Shown: in pieces, positions 16,037 to 25,011 of the stretch
How the letters are laid out: the number at the start of each line of letters is the position of its first letter
Position numbering within the stretch: position 1 is the stretch's first letter
NCBI RefSeq assembly: GCF_003324565.1
Contig: NZ_QOLA01000013.1
Location: 124,001 to 188,000 of the forward strand
Source of the DNA: Streptomyces sp. SDr-06
Lineage (GTDB): Bacteria; Actinomycetota; Actinomycetes; Streptomycetales; Streptomycetaceae
Direction: 5' to 3'
Length of the DNA: 64,000 nt
Program-made: the position numbers and the translations under genes
Notes under the pieces: model-generated
What the model was told of the DNA's origin: nothing
Seen by the model: only the letters and a program-made list of their open reading frames with translations
The model's database searches: none

Positions 16037-18517
16037 TCAGGCCGGGTCGTCGGCCAGTTCTGCCACGCCTGTGATGCGGTGGAGCGGATACGTGCGGACC
16101 TCGTCCGCCGTGTGGTCGTACGCGGTCACGAACCCACCCTCCACCCGCACCGGCGCGATGACCCGCTGACTGGCCGTGCCCTCCGCGTTGACGTAGCCGA
16201 TCCACAGCGCGGACCCGGTCATGGCCGCCGCCTGCACGGTGGCCAGCGTCTCCGCGGACGAGGTGCGCGGCAGCGAGCCGTCCGCGCGGGCGGCCTCCGG
16301 CTCCTTGCGTACGACGGTGGCCGCCGTGTCGCCCGCGCGGATCGCCCGCACCGCCGCGTCGAGCAGCGTCTCGTCGGGCAGCGGCGGTCCGTCCGGGACC
16401 GGCACCGGCGCCGTGCGGCGCGGGGTGCGGCGGGAGTCGGCGCGGGCGATGAGGACATCGCCCTCGGCGGACTCGGCGGCCGGGGCGTACCCCATCGATC
16501 TCAACCCGTCGAGCAGCGCGGCCGGTTCGGCGGTGGTCGCGAGCACCGTCGGGGCGAGCCGGCGCAGCCGCAGCGGCTGGCTGCGCCGGTCGGCGAGGAT
16601 CTCACTCAGCATCGCCTCGTCGTCGCAGCGTACGTACGCCGAAGCGGCGCCCACCCTGAGGTGGCCGTGTCTGCGGGCCACGTCGTCGATCAGATAGCTG
16701 AGCGGCTGCGGCACCGGCGTACGGCTGTGGTCGGTCAGGAAGGCCTGGAGGTCGGCGGCGGTCTGCCCGGCGTCGAGGGCGCGGCGCACCGAGCCCGCGG
16801 TGAAGCGGTAGACGGTGGCGCCGCCCTTGGACTCGATGTCGGCGAGCACCCCGAGCATCGCCGCGAGCGGCCGTCGCAGCGGGCCGGGCGCGACCGCCGT
16901 GAGGTCCGCCTGGAGCAGTACGTGGTCGACGGGCTCGGGCAGGTGCGGGGCCAGCGCGGCGGCGGCGCGCAGGCCGAGCGCCTCGCGTTCGGCGGCGCCG
17001 GCGGCCGGGGCGAGCAGGGCGCGGCCGTGGGTGGTCAGCGCGCCCCGGCCGGTCACCCCCAGCAACTCGGCCTCGGACAGCGTCCATTGGGCGAGCCGGG
17101 AGCGCAGGTCGTCGGGGCCGCTGCGGGCCGGGCGCTCCCAGCGGAGCCGGGCGAGCAGCGACTCGGGCTCCGGCGAGGTGGCCTCGGGCAGGGTGGTGAG
17201 CAGGGTCAGGACGCGGTGGCGGACCTCGGGGGCGGGGGAGCGGTCGAGGTCGGGGCCGAGCGCCGCGAGGGTGCGGCCCTTGGCGTCCTGATCGCCGACG
17301 AGGCCGGCGGTGCGGGTGGCGCCCAGCCAGGCCACGGCGAGCCGGGCCCAGCGTTCGGCGGGCGGCAGCTCCAGCCAGTCGTCGTACTCGGGGGTCGGCG
17401 CGTAGCGCTCGTCCGCCTCGCCGTCGGACGCCAACAGCCCTGCCGCGTAAGCAAGTTCGAGCCAGAACGCGGCGACCGGCTCGGTGGTGTCGAGGGCGGT
17501 CGCGGTGCGCTTGAGGTCGCGTACGGAAAGCCCGCCCGCGCGCAGCACGGCGGGGCCGCCCTCGTTCCACTCGGCGAGCAGGTCCTCGACGGTGGTGAGC
17601 GCGGTGAACGCCTGGCCCGCGGCCGTCGCGTCCACCACCTGGGCGCGGTACTCGCGCAGCGGCGCGACGGCGGGCGGCACCGGCTCGGTGGTGCGGTGCG
17701 CGCGCCCGGCGCGCAGATGCAGGGCGACCTCGCGCGGCAGCACCAGGGTGCGCGCGGACGCCGGGAGCAGCAGGCCGTGGTCGCGCAGCCAGCGCACCGG
17801 CGGCGGCGGATCGGCCGACACCTCGCCGTACGGCGGGCCCCACACCAGCCGGTCCAGAACGGTGAGCGCCTCGGTCGGGGCCGTGTCGAGGAGCTCGGCC
17901 ATGCGCTTGCGGTCGGTGAACAGGGAGGTCAGCGCGGCGACCGCGGACACCGGGTCGTGGGTGGCCGGGAGCCCGGCGGCCTGCAGGATCTCCTGGATCC
18001 GGCCCGGCGACATGCCCGCGGTCGCCTCGGCGACGGTGGGGCCGAGACCGGTCGGCGAGGGGTGGGTGGGGGAGGGGGCGAGCAGTTCGCGGGCGGTGCG
18101 CACCAGGCGGAGCCGGTCGTCGCCGCCCCAGACGAGGGCCTGCTCGCGCAGCGTGGCGAGCGCGCCGGGCAGCGCCTCCACCACGGCCGCGTCGCCGTCG
18201 TCCCCGGCGAGCAGGGCGCGTACGGCGTCGTAGGGTGCCGGGTCCGGCGCCACGGCCAGGGCCTGGGCGGTCTGCAGGGCGAACTTGTCCAGTCGCTCCA
18301 GGGCCCGTACGACCGAGGCCCGGGTGCCGGCCCGGGTGGCCAGCTGGGTCAGGTCGCCGGGCACGGGGCTGAGCAGATCGGGGCGGGCCCGCAGCAGTGC
18401 GGCGAGGGACTCGTCGGGGCGGGTGCGCAGGGCCTCGGCGAGGGTGCGGGGTGCCGAGGCCGCGGTGCGGGGCGCCGCGGCTGCCCCGCTCGTCTCGCCG
18501 GTCGTTCCTTCGGGCAC
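16037..18517 (-). CDS. XPB/Ssl2-like helicase-associated protein with C-terminal WYL-type domain
   Basis: 826 residues from GTG 18517, which has AGGAGG five bases upstream. The N-terminal part (TLAEALRTRPDESLAALLRA, RPDLLSPVPGDLTQLATRAG) and the middle part match the large actinobacterial family named for an XPB/Ssl2-like helicase region. I see no Walker A or DEAD box, so it is not an active helicase by itself. Near residue 640, VHRFTAG-like strands (VYRFTAGSVRRALDAG) and FLTDHSRTPVPQPLSYLIDD occur, and the end (WIGYVNAEGTASQRVIAPVR, RTYPLHRITGV) looks like a WYL domain, which binds nucleic acids or nucleotides. An M. tuberculosis homologue lies next to XPB (Rv0862c/Rv0861c, recalled), so a role in the same repair pathway is likely. 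Confidence 0.85.
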   Translation of the reverse strand: MPEGTTGETSGAAAAPRTAASAPRTLAEALRTRPDESLAALLRARPDLLSPVPGDLTQLATRAGTRASVVRALERLDKFALQTAQALAVAPDPAPYDAVRALLAGDDGDAAVVEALPGALATLREQALVWGGDDRLRLVRTARELLAPSPTHPSPTGLGPTVAEATAGMSPGRIQEILQAAGLPATHDPVSAVAALTSLFTDRKRMAELLDTAPTEALTVLDRLVWGPPYGEVSADPPPPVRWLRDHGLLLPASARTLVLPREVALHLRAGRAHRTTEPVPPAVAPLREYRAQVVDATAAGQAFTALTTVEDLLAEWNEGGPAVLRAGGLSVRDLKRTATALDTTEPVAAFWLELAYAAGLLASDGEADERYAPTPEYDDWLELPPAERWARLAVAWLGATRTAGLVGDQDAKGRTLAALGPDLDRSPAPEVRHRVLTLLTTLPEATSPEPESLLARLRWERPARSGPDDLRSRLAQWTLSEAELLGVTGRGALTTHGRALLAPAAGAAEREALGLRAAAALAPHLPEPVDHVLLQADLTAVAPGPLRRPLAAMLGVLADIESKGGATVYRFTAGSVRRALDAGQTAADLQAFLTDHSRTPVPQPLSYLIDDVARRHGHLRVGAASAYVRCDDEAMLSEILADRRSQPLRLRRLAPTVLATTAEPAALLDGLRSMGYAPAAESAEGDVLIARADSRRTPRRTAPVPVPDGPPLPDETLLDAAVRAIRAGDTAATVVRKEPEAARADGSLPRTSSAETLATVQAAAMTGSALWIGYVNAEGTASQRVIAPVRVEGGFVTAYDHTADEVRTYPLHRITGVAELADDPA

Positions 18518-18663
18518 GTGCGCCTCCTGATTGCGCTCGCCGGTCCCCATCCGCCCCACGGTAGCCCGTGCGCGCTACCGTCAGGACCCGGAGCCGGTGT
18601 CCGAAACGCGACCGGACCGGTGAACGGCTCGGGGCGGGTGGAGCCCGCGGAGGGGAAACGCGC

Positions 18664-19662
18664 GTGGGGATCGAGAGCGACCAGCTGGTCTACGACTACC
18701 TGAGCCGGGTCGGGGACCTGGCCCAGCAGCGGCAGCTGCCCTCCGGGGACCGGATGCGCCTCGTGTCGTCGCTGCGCAACGAGATCGACAGGCAGCGGGC
18801 GAAGTACGGGAGCGAGACGCCCGCGACGGTACGGCGTGTTCTCGGGCGGTTCGGGACGCCGGAGGAGGTGGTGGAGGCGGCCGCGTCCGGGTCCGGCCCG
18901 GGCTTCGGCGCCGGTGCGGGGTCGTACGCGGCGGAGCCCGCCGCCGACCCGGCGGTGCCGGTCCAGCGCGACCGGCTGTTCCCGGGGCATGCCAAACGCG
19001 TACCGCGCCCCCGCCCGCGCGAGGCGGAGGAGGCGCCCCCGCCCGCGCTGCCCGCCCCGCCGCACCTGGCGGGCATCGACGAACTCGGCACGCAGGGCGT
19101 CGAGCCCGACTGGTGGCGGATCGAGCCGGGCGGGTCCGTCGGGGGGTTCGTGGGCGGGGTCGAGATCCCCGAAATACTGAAACCTCCGGCGGGTGACGAG
19201 GAGGAGGCCGGGGCGGACGAGGAGGCCGAACCGGACGCCGAGACCGAGGACGTGGTCGAGGCCGCCCCGGTGCGGCGCAGGCGCCTGGGCCTGGGCCCGC
19301 GCCGCTCGGCCGAGGGCCGCCGCGGCTTCTCCAACCCCCTGCTCCTCCTCGCGGCGGCGCTGCTCGTGGCGGGCGCGCTGTTCGGCCTGTGGCTGGCCCT
19401 GGGCGCGGGCTGGCTCCTGGCGTACGCGTCCCGTCGGCTGACCCGGGCGGAGTCGAAGTGGGCGGTCCTCGGCATGCCGGGCCTGACTCTGCTGGGCGGC
19501 CTGACCTGGCTGTGGGGCCGCCAGGACGGGCGCTGGGGCACGCCGATCGCCGAGGGCGGGATGGGGGCGGCGCTGACGGATATGTGGCCTTGGCTGATCC
19601 GGGTGGCGGCGGTGTCGTCGGCGGCGTTCCTGATATGGCGCTCCCAACGCCGCCCCCGCTGA
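18664..19662 (+). CDS. HAAS-type signalling domain protein with C-terminal membrane helices
   Basis: 332 residues from GTG 18664 (GGAGGGG eight bases upstream). Residues 1-75 (LVYDYLSRVGDLAQQRQLPS, RQRAKYGSETPATVRRVLGR, FGTPEEVVEAA) match the helical HAAS domain, often linked to PadR regulators. A Pro/Ala and Asp/Glu-rich linker follows. The C-terminus has about three helices (LLLLAAALLVAGALFGLWLA, MPGLTLLGGLTWLWG, LIRVAAVSSAAFLIW). It is probably an inner-membrane sensor or adaptor; no partner is adjacent. It is divergent from the XPB-like gene, with 146 bases between. Confidence 0.75.
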   Translation: MGIESDQLVYDYLSRVGDLAQQRQLPSGDRMRLVSSLRNEIDRQRAKYGSETPATVRRVLGRFGTPEEVVEAAASGSGPGFGAGAGSYAAEPAADPAVPVQRDRLFPGHAKRVPRPRPREAEEAPPPALPAPPHLAGIDELGTQGVEPDWWRIEPGGSVGGFVGGVEIPEILKPPAGDEEEAGADEEAEPDAETEDVVEAAPVRRRRLGLGPRRSAEGRRGFSNPLLLLAAALLVAGALFGLWLALGAGWLLAYASRRLTRAESKWAVLGMPGLTLLGGLTWLWGRQDGRWGTPIAEGGMGAALTDMWPWLIRVAAVSSAAFLIWRSQRRPR

Positions 19663-20386
19663 GGGTGCTTGCCTCCGACCCCCTCCGCCCCCAAAACCCC
19701 GCCCGCGGGCCGTGCGCGCCTGCCCGCACAGTTCCCCGCGCCCCTGAATGCGCCTTCGTCCGCGGGCCGTGCGTGCTTGTTCGCGCAGTTCCCCGCGCCC
19801 CTAAACTCGATGTCGGCCTCGGGTCGTGTGTGGCTGGTCGCGCAGTTCCCCGCGCCCCTTAAACCCCGATGTCGGCCTCGCGCCGTGGACGGCTGGTCGC
19901 GTAGTTCCTCGCGCCCCTCAAACCCCTTTCGATCTGCGGACCGTGCCCGCTTCTCGCGCAGTTCCCCGCGCCCCTGGCAGTACTCGTGCTGGCCTGCACC
20001 GGGCACCTCAGCCCGTCATGGGGGTCCCCCCTGGCCCTTAAGGCCTTGGGGGAGTTTGAGGACGAGCGCCGTTCAGGCGCGAACGGGGGTGCAGGGGGCG
20101 GAGCCCCCGCCGGGGTTCGAGGGGCGGAGCCCCTCAGGGGGTCTGGGGCGCAGCCCCAGGGGCCGGGCCTTCCAACCCCGCGCGACGGGCGGGCGGGTGG
20201 GCAGACCCGCCGGGGTTCGAGGGGCGGAGCCCCTCAGGGGGGTTTGGGGGCGCAGCCCCCAAGGCTCAGCCCATCCAACCCGCCGCACGGGCGGGCGGGT
20301 GGGAAACCCCCCGGGGTCTGGGGCGGAGCCCCGGAACCAACCCCGCCGCACGGGCGGGCGGGTGGGCAAGCGGCCCCGGGTGGGGG
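19663..20386. repeat. Composite intergenic repeat, copy 3, with five tandem CGCAGTTCCCCGCG units
   Basis: 724 bases without a gene, between convergent genes. About 19730-19980 holds five copies of a 55-65 bp unit centred on CGCGCAGTTCCCCGCGCCCCT, each followed by a variant of a CGGGCCGTGCG phrase. About 20010-20080 holds the GACGAGCGCCGTTCAGGCG module in reverse, and 20090-20386 holds repeated GGGGCGGAGCCCC hairpins with GGGCGGGCGGGTGGG stretches. Short open frames here have no codon bias and are rejected. Confidence 0.85.
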
Positions 20387-21343
20387 CTAGTGCGGGAGCA
20401 GGTCGCTCAGGTCGGTCAGGACGCGCCCAGCCGCCCCGTACCCGATCCCCTGGATCCACAGCTCGTCGTCCACCGCGTGGACCCGCCCCGCCCGCACCGC
20501 GGGCAGCCCCTTCCACAGGGCGCTGGACAACGTCCGGGTCCGCTTCGCCTTCGCCGGGTCCCCGTACGTGGCGTAGAAGATGACGTCCGCGTCCGCGAGA
20601 TCGATCCGCTCGGGGCTCACGTCGTACGAGAACCCGTCCTTGGCCCGGTCGACGACGGACGGCCGCCCGAGGCCGACGTCGTCGAGCAGCGTCGCGATGT
20701 AGTTCCGGCGGCCGTAGATGCGAATGTCCGCGCCCTCGACGAAGCGCACGACGTTGACCTTCAGCGCCGCCGCCCTGGCGGGCCCGCCGAGCCGGGCGGT
20801 CACCTCCCGCACCCGCGCCCCGTACGCGTCGGTGACCCGCTTCGCCTCGGCCACCTTGCCCAGCGCGAGAGCGTGCAGCTGGAAGTTCTCCTTCCAGGGG
20901 TAGCCGGTGGACTCCGTCATCACCGTCGGCGCGATCTCCTTGAGCTGCGCGTACGCCGCGCCGTGCCGCACCTTGCTGGTCAGGATCAGGTCGGGCTTGA
21001 GCGCCGCGACGGACTCCAGGTTCGGGCTCGTCATCGCGCCGACGTCCTTGATGCCCGCAAGTCCGTCCCGGGGCAGGTAGTCGAGGAACCCGGAGGCGAC
21101 ATCGGTGTGCGTCGCGCCGACCGGCCGTACGCCGAGCGTGATCGCCGAGTCGAGTTCCGCCGTGTCCAGGACCACGACGCGCTGCGGGTGCTCCTTGACG
21201 CGTACGTCCCCCATCGCCGTCTTGACGAGGTGTGAAGTGCCCTGGAATGAAGGCGAGTTGCCCCCGGACGAGCATGCCGTCGTGGTGGGCGCGGCCGTCA
21301 GGGCCAGGGCGCCTGCCAGTACGGTGCGGCGCGGAAGGGTCAT
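20387..21343 (-). CDS. Fe-siderophore ABC transporter, substrate-binding lipoprotein
   Basis: 318 residues from ATG 21343. The N-terminus MTLPRRTVLAGALALTAA carries a twin-arginine pattern and is followed by TTTACSSGG, a lipobox-like site, so it is probably a Tat-exported lipoprotein. The class III binding-protein fold is recognised from VKEHPQRVVVLDTAELDSAI, LGVRPVGATH, PDLILTSKVRHG, IAPTVM, VDRAKDGFSYDVSPERIDLA and DADVIFYATYG. It should capture a ferric siderophore outside the cell and deliver it to the two permeases encoded next to it. Its ATG overlaps the ATPase stop (ATGA). It is the last gene of the operon. Confidence 0.92.
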   Translation of the reverse strand: MTLPRRTVLAGALALTAAPTTTACSSGGNSPSFQGTSHLVKTAMGDVRVKEHPQRVVVLDTAELDSAITLGVRPVGATHTDVASGFLDYLPRDGLAGIKDVGAMTSPNLESVAALKPDLILTSKVRHGAAYAQLKEIAPTVMTESTGYPWKENFQLHALALGKVAEAKRVTDAYGARVREVTARLGGPARAAALKVNVVRFVEGADIRIYGRRNYIATLLDDVGLGRPSVVDRAKDGFSYDVSPERIDLADADVIFYATYGDPAKAKRTRTLSSALWKGLPAVRAGRVHAVDDELWIQGIGYGAAGRVLTDLSDLLPH

Positions 21344-22152
21344 CCGGGAATCCTCTCCACGGGGGGCGAGTAGGGGGCGCCGGGCACCACCAGGGGGGAG
21401 CCCGTCACCGGGTCCGGGACCACCACCGAGTCCAGGCCGAACACCTCGCGTACGAGATCCGCCGTCACCACGTCCTCGGGGCGGCCCTCGGCGACGATCC
21501 GCCCCGCCTTCATCGCCACGAGGTGGTCGGCGTACCGCGCGGCCTGGTTGAGATCGTGCAGCACCATCACCACCGTACGACCTCGCTCGTGGTTCAACTG
21601 CCTTACCAGGTCCATGACTTCGACCTGGTGCGCGATGTCCAGGTAGGTCGTCGGCTCGTCGAGGAGGAGGACGTCCGTCTCCTGGGCGAGCGCCATCGCG
21701 ATCCACACGCGCTGGCGCTGGCCGCCCGACAGCTCGTCGACCGGGCGGTCGGCGAGCGCCGTCACGTCGGTGCGCTCCATCGCGTCCGTCACCGCGCTCT
21801 CGTCCGCCTGGGACCACTGCTGCCACCAGTGCTGGTGCGGCTGGCGGCCGCGCGAGACCAGGTCGGCGACGGTGATCGCCTCGGGCGCCACGGGCGACTG
21901 CGGAAGCAGACCGATCGACTGGGCGATCCGCCTGGTGGGGAGCCGCGCCAGCTCCGTGCCGTCGAGCAGCACCGCGCCGCCGCGCGGCTTCAGGAGGCGG
22001 CCGAGCGCGCGCAACGTGGTCGACTTTCCACAGGCGTTGGGGCCGACGATCACCGTCACCCGTCCGTCCGGTACCGCGAGGTCGAGATCCCGCACGACCG
22101 TACGGTCCTCGTAGGCGAGGGTCAGCTCGCGGGCCGTCAGCCGGCTGGTCAT
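21340..22152 (-). CDS. Fe-siderophore ABC transporter, ATP-binding protein (FecE/FhuC-like)
   Basis: 270 residues. Walker A GPNACGKSTTLRALGRLLKP, Q-loop LLPQSPVAPE, signature ELSGGQRQRVWIAMALAQET, Walker B DVLLLDEPTTYLDI and the switch His in VMVLHDLNQAARYAD. FecE/FhuC-type proteins power import of ferric siderophores. Its ATG follows the stop codon of the upstream permease directly and its stop overlaps the binding-protein start, so translation is coupled. Confidence 0.95.
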   Translation of the reverse strand: MTSRLTARELTLAYEDRTVVRDLDLAVPDGRVTVIVGPNACGKSTTLRALGRLLKPRGGAVLLDGTELARLPTRRIAQSIGLLPQSPVAPEAITVADLVSRGRQPHQHWWQQWSQADESAVTDAMERTDVTALADRPVDELSGGQRQRVWIAMALAQETDVLLLDEPTTYLDIAHQVEVMDLVRQLNHERGRTVVMVLHDLNQAARYADHLVAMKAGRIVAEGRPEDVVTADLVREVFGLDSVVVPDPVTGSPLVVPGAPYSPPVERIPG

Positions 22153-23229
22153 CTACTTTCCTCCCGTGGTACGGCTGCGCACGATCAGCCAGATCAGGTA
22201 CGGCGCGCCGATCACGGCGGTGAGCACGCCCACCGGCAGCTCGGTCGGCGAGAACAGCTTGCGGGCCAGGAGATCGGCCAGGACCACGATGACCGCTCCC
22301 GTCAACGCCGAGCAGAACAAGGGTATGTGGGCCGTCCGCGTCATCCGGCGGGCGATCTGCGGGGCGAGCAGCGCGACGAAGTCGACGGGACCCGCCGCGC
22401 CCGTCGCCACGGAGGCGAGCACCACCCCGACGACGACCAGGCCCAGCCGCACCCGGCCGAGCCGTACGCCGAGCGCGGTCGCCGTGTCGTCGTCGAGGGA
22501 GACCGTGCGCTGGGCGCGGGCCGCCCACAGCACGGCGGGCACCAGCGCGAGCAGCACCCAGCCGAGCGGCGCCGCCTCGTCCCAGCCGCGCCCGTTGAGC
22601 GAGCCCGTCATCCAGATCTGCGCCTGCTGGGCGACCAGGTAGTCGCCCTTGGTCATGAACAGCGTCGTGAGGGAGCGCAGCGCGATGGCGCAGCCGATGC
22701 CGATCAGGACGAAGCGCGTGGCGTGCAGCCCGCCCCGCCAGGCGAAGACGTACACCAGGGCGGCGGCCACGACACCGCCGACGACGGACAGATAGGGCAG
22801 CACGGTGTACGAGGTGACGCCGAACGTCATCGCGCCGACCGTCAGCGCCGAGGCACCCTGACTGATGCCGATGATGTCGGGGCTGGCGAGCGGGTTGCGT
22901 GCGACGGTCTGGATGAGCCCGCCCGCGATGCCGAACGCGGCGCCGACCAGCAGCCCGACCACCATGCGCGGCAGCCGCAGCGTGCCGACGACGAGTTCGG
23001 CGTACGAGTCCTGGCCGGTCAGCACCTTCAGCACGTCGCCGGGCGCGACGAAGCTCTCGCCGACGCAGAGGTAGGCGACGCACAGCGCGGCCAGGACGAC
23101 GAGGAGGGACGCGCCCACCGCCGTCGCCCCGCGGTGCAGCAGGAAGGCCGCGCGCCCGGCGCGTACGACCGTGTAACCGGCGGGCCGCACCGGGGCGGGC
23201 GCGGTCACGGTCGCGCGGGGGCCGCTCAT
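22153..23229 (-). CDS. Fe-siderophore ABC transporter, permease 2 (FecCD)
   Basis: 358 residues from ATG 23229. FecCD family hallmarks: TLRLPRMVVGLLVGAAFGIA, GGLIQTVARNPLASPDIIGI, GVRLGRVRLGL, PVDFVALLAPQIARRMTR and LFSPTELPVGVLTAVIGAPY. About nine to ten membrane helices. A basic N-terminal extension of about 40 residues precedes the first helix. It forms the import channel together with permease 1; its ATG overlaps the stop of that gene (ATGA). Confidence 0.95.
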   Translation of the reverse strand: MSGPRATVTAPAPVRPAGYTVVRAGRAAFLLHRGATAVGASLLVVLAALCVAYLCVGESFVAPGDVLKVLTGQDSYAELVVGTLRLPRMVVGLLVGAAFGIAGGLIQTVARNPLASPDIIGISQGASALTVGAMTFGVTSYTVLPYLSVVGGVVAAALVYVFAWRGGLHATRFVLIGIGCAIALRSLTTLFMTKGDYLVAQQAQIWMTGSLNGRGWDEAAPLGWVLLALVPAVLWAARAQRTVSLDDDTATALGVRLGRVRLGLVVVGVVLASVATGAAGPVDFVALLAPQIARRMTRTAHIPLFCSALTGAVIVVLADLLARKLFSPTELPVGVLTAVIGAPYLIWLIVRSRTTGGK

Positions 23230-24242
23230 GCCGGGACCGCCTTCCTGCGGACCAGCGTGACCAGGAACGGCACCCCGATCAGGGCGGTCATCACGCCCGC
23301 CGGGATCTCGCTCGGCGGGAAGACGACCCGGCCGATCGTGTCGGCGACCAGCAGCATCACCGGGCCCACCAGCGCCGCCATCGGCAGCACCCAGCGGTGG
23401 TCGCCGCCCACGATCGCGCGGGCGATGTGGGGGATCGCGAGACCGATGAACGCGATCGGCCCGGCCGCCGCCACCCCGACGCCGGTCAGCACCGTGGCTC
23501 CGATGCCGCCCAGGACGCGTACCGTCGCGACGTTCTGGCCGAGGCCCTTCGCCACGTCCTCGCCGAGCGCCAGCGCGTCGAGGCCGCGCGCGACCCAGGC
23601 CACGAGGACGACGCCGACCAGCAGGAACGGCCATATCTGGTGGGCGACTTGGGCATCGCGGCCGGCCAGCGCGCCGACCTGCCAGAAGCGAAACTCGTCG
23701 AGCGCCGCCGCCCTGGTGGTGAGCACGCCCATCGTCACGGACACGAGCAGCGCGTTGATCGCGGCGCCGCCGAGCGCGAGCTTCACCGGGGTCGCGCCGC
23801 CGCGCCCGCTGGACGCGATCGCGTACACGACGACGGAGGCGATGGCCGCGCCCGCGAACGCGAACCACACGTATCCCGTCAGCGTGTGCACCCCGAGGAA
23901 CGCGATGGCCAGGACCACCCCGACCGAGGCGCCCTGGCTGATGCCGAGGATGCCGGGGTCGGCGATGGGGTTGCGGGTGAGGCCCTGGAGCACCGTGCCC
24001 GCCACCGCGAGGGCGGCGCCGACCATCAGGCCGATCAGGGTGCGCGGCACCCGCAGTTCGCGGACGACCTCGGCATTGGGGGTGTGCGCGCCGCCGAACA
24101 GGGCGTCCAGGACCTGGGACGGCGGGATCGGGCGCGCCCCGACGGCGAGCGAGAGCAGGACCGCGACCAGGAGCGCCGCGACGGCCGCCGCCGTCGCGAG
24201 CGCGCGTCTGGTCCGGCGGGGTGCGGCTGACATAGGGCCCAT
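23226..24242 (-). CDS. Fe-siderophore ABC transporter, permease 1 (FecCD)
   Basis: About 338 residues. FecCD motifs: ELRVPRTLIGLMVGAALAVA, GTVLQGLTRNPIADPGILGI, GPIAFIGLAIPHIARAIVGG and VFPPSEIPAGVMTALIGVPF; about nine helices. First gene of the four-gene operon. No clear ribosome-binding site precedes the possible starts (GTG 24245, ATG 24242, ATG 24233), so the mRNA may be leaderless. The iron box 13 bases upstream predicts repression by a DmdR/IdeR-type regulator when iron is plentiful. Confidence 0.92.
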   Translation of the reverse strand: MGPMSAAPRRTRRALATAAAVAALLVAVLLSLAVGARPIPPSQVLDALFGGAHTPNAEVVRELRVPRTLIGLMVGAALAVAGTVLQGLTRNPIADPGILGISQGASVGVVLAIAFLGVHTLTGYVWFAFAGAAIASVVVYAIASSGRGGATPVKLALGGAAINALLVSVTMGVLTTRAAALDEFRFWQVGALAGRDAQVAHQIWPFLLVGVVLVAWVARGLDALALGEDVAKGLGQNVATVRVLGGIGATVLTGVGVAAAGPIAFIGLAIPHIARAIVGGDHRWVLPMAALVGPVMLLVADTIGRVVFPPSEIPAGVMTALIGVPFLVTLVRRKAVPA

Positions 24243-24254
24243 CACAGGTCGGTG

Positions 24255-24273
24255 TTTGGTAAGGCTTGGCTAA
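24255..24273. promoter_or_regulatory. Iron box (DmdR/IdeR-like) upstream of the siderophore importer
   Basis: TTTGGTAAGGCTTGGCTAA; read on the minus strand it matches 14 of 19 positions of the DtxR/IdeR consensus TTAGGTTAGCCTAACCTAA. Its place just before an iron-siderophore operon gives strong support. Confidence 0.7.
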
Positions 24274-24321
24274 CTACGGGCGTCAGTCTAAGGGCCGGGA
24301 CGCGCCGCCCACCTGGGCACA

Positions 24322-24954
24322 ATGGCCCTCATGCCCCTCGACGCGCCCACGGTCGGCTTCGACCTCGACATGACCCTGATCGACTCCCGGCCCGGCATCC
24401 ACGCCGTCTACCAGGAGCTTTCCGCCGCCACCGGCACGTACATAGACGCCGACCAGGCCGTCAGCAGGCTCGGGCCGCCGCTCGACTGGGAGCTGCGGCA
24501 CTGGTTCCCCGAGGAGCTCATCGCCGAGATGGTCCTCAAATACCGTGAGATCTACCCCACACGCGCGATCCTGCCCACCCCGGCGATGCCCGGCGCGGTC
24601 GACGCGGTGCGCGCGGTGCGGGAGCTCGGTGGCCGCGCCGTCGTCGTCACCGCCAAGAACGCCCCGCAGGCCAGGCTGCACCTCGACCACCTCGGCATCA
24701 CCCCGGACGAGGTCGTCGGCGGGCTGTGGGCCGAGGGCAAGGCGACCGCGCTGCGCGAACACGGCGCCGCGGTCTACGTCGGCGACCACCTCGGCGACGT
24801 GCTCGGGGCGCGCGCCGCGGGCGCCCTGTCCGTGGCGGTGCCGACCGGGCCGATCGGCGCGGCCGAACTGCGCGAGGCGGGCGCGGACGTGGTCCTCGAC
24901 GATCTCACGTCATTTCCGGCCTGGTTGAAGGGTTACGCCGCCGAACGCGCTTGA
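24322..24954 (+). CDS. HAD family hydrolase (phosphoglycolate phosphatase-like)
   Basis: 210 residues; ATG 24331 (third codon on) is an equally good start. Motif I FDLDMTLIDSRPG has the nucleophile and acid/base Asp pair; motif II is VVVTAKN; motif III Lys is in EGKATAL; motif IV is VYVGDHLGDVLGA. A helical cap lies between motifs I and II. It should be a small-molecule phosphatase. No neighbour suggests a substrate. It is divergent from the iron importer and may share its upstream DNA. Confidence 0.88.
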   Translation: MALMPLDAPTVGFDLDMTLIDSRPGIHAVYQELSAATGTYIDADQAVSRLGPPLDWELRHWFPEELIAEMVLKYREIYPTRAILPTPAMPGAVDAVRAVRELGGRAVVVTAKNAPQARLHLDHLGITPDEVVGGLWAEGKATALREHGAAVYVGDHLGDVLGARAAGALSVAVPTGPIGAAELREAGADVVLDDLTSFPAWLKGYAAERA

Positions 24955-25011
24955 CAGCGGGGCCTCGTACTTGCGTACGGGACGGGCCGGTTCAGGTGAG
25001 ACGGGACCCGG

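Noticed and set aside
16031..18703. Long open frame (890 codons) opposite the XPB-like gene
   Set aside because: Antisense shadow; no domains, no ribosome-binding site, Gly/Arg-rich.
20387..23083. One large 898-codon protein spanning the binding protein and part of the importer
   Set aside because: The extra length is an out-of-frame read through the ATPase and permease genes; the true binding protein starts at 21343 with a Tat signal and ATGA coupling.
20387..24242. Siderophore biosynthesis cluster
   Set aside because: Only uptake genes are present; there are no NRPS or NIS synthetase genes.
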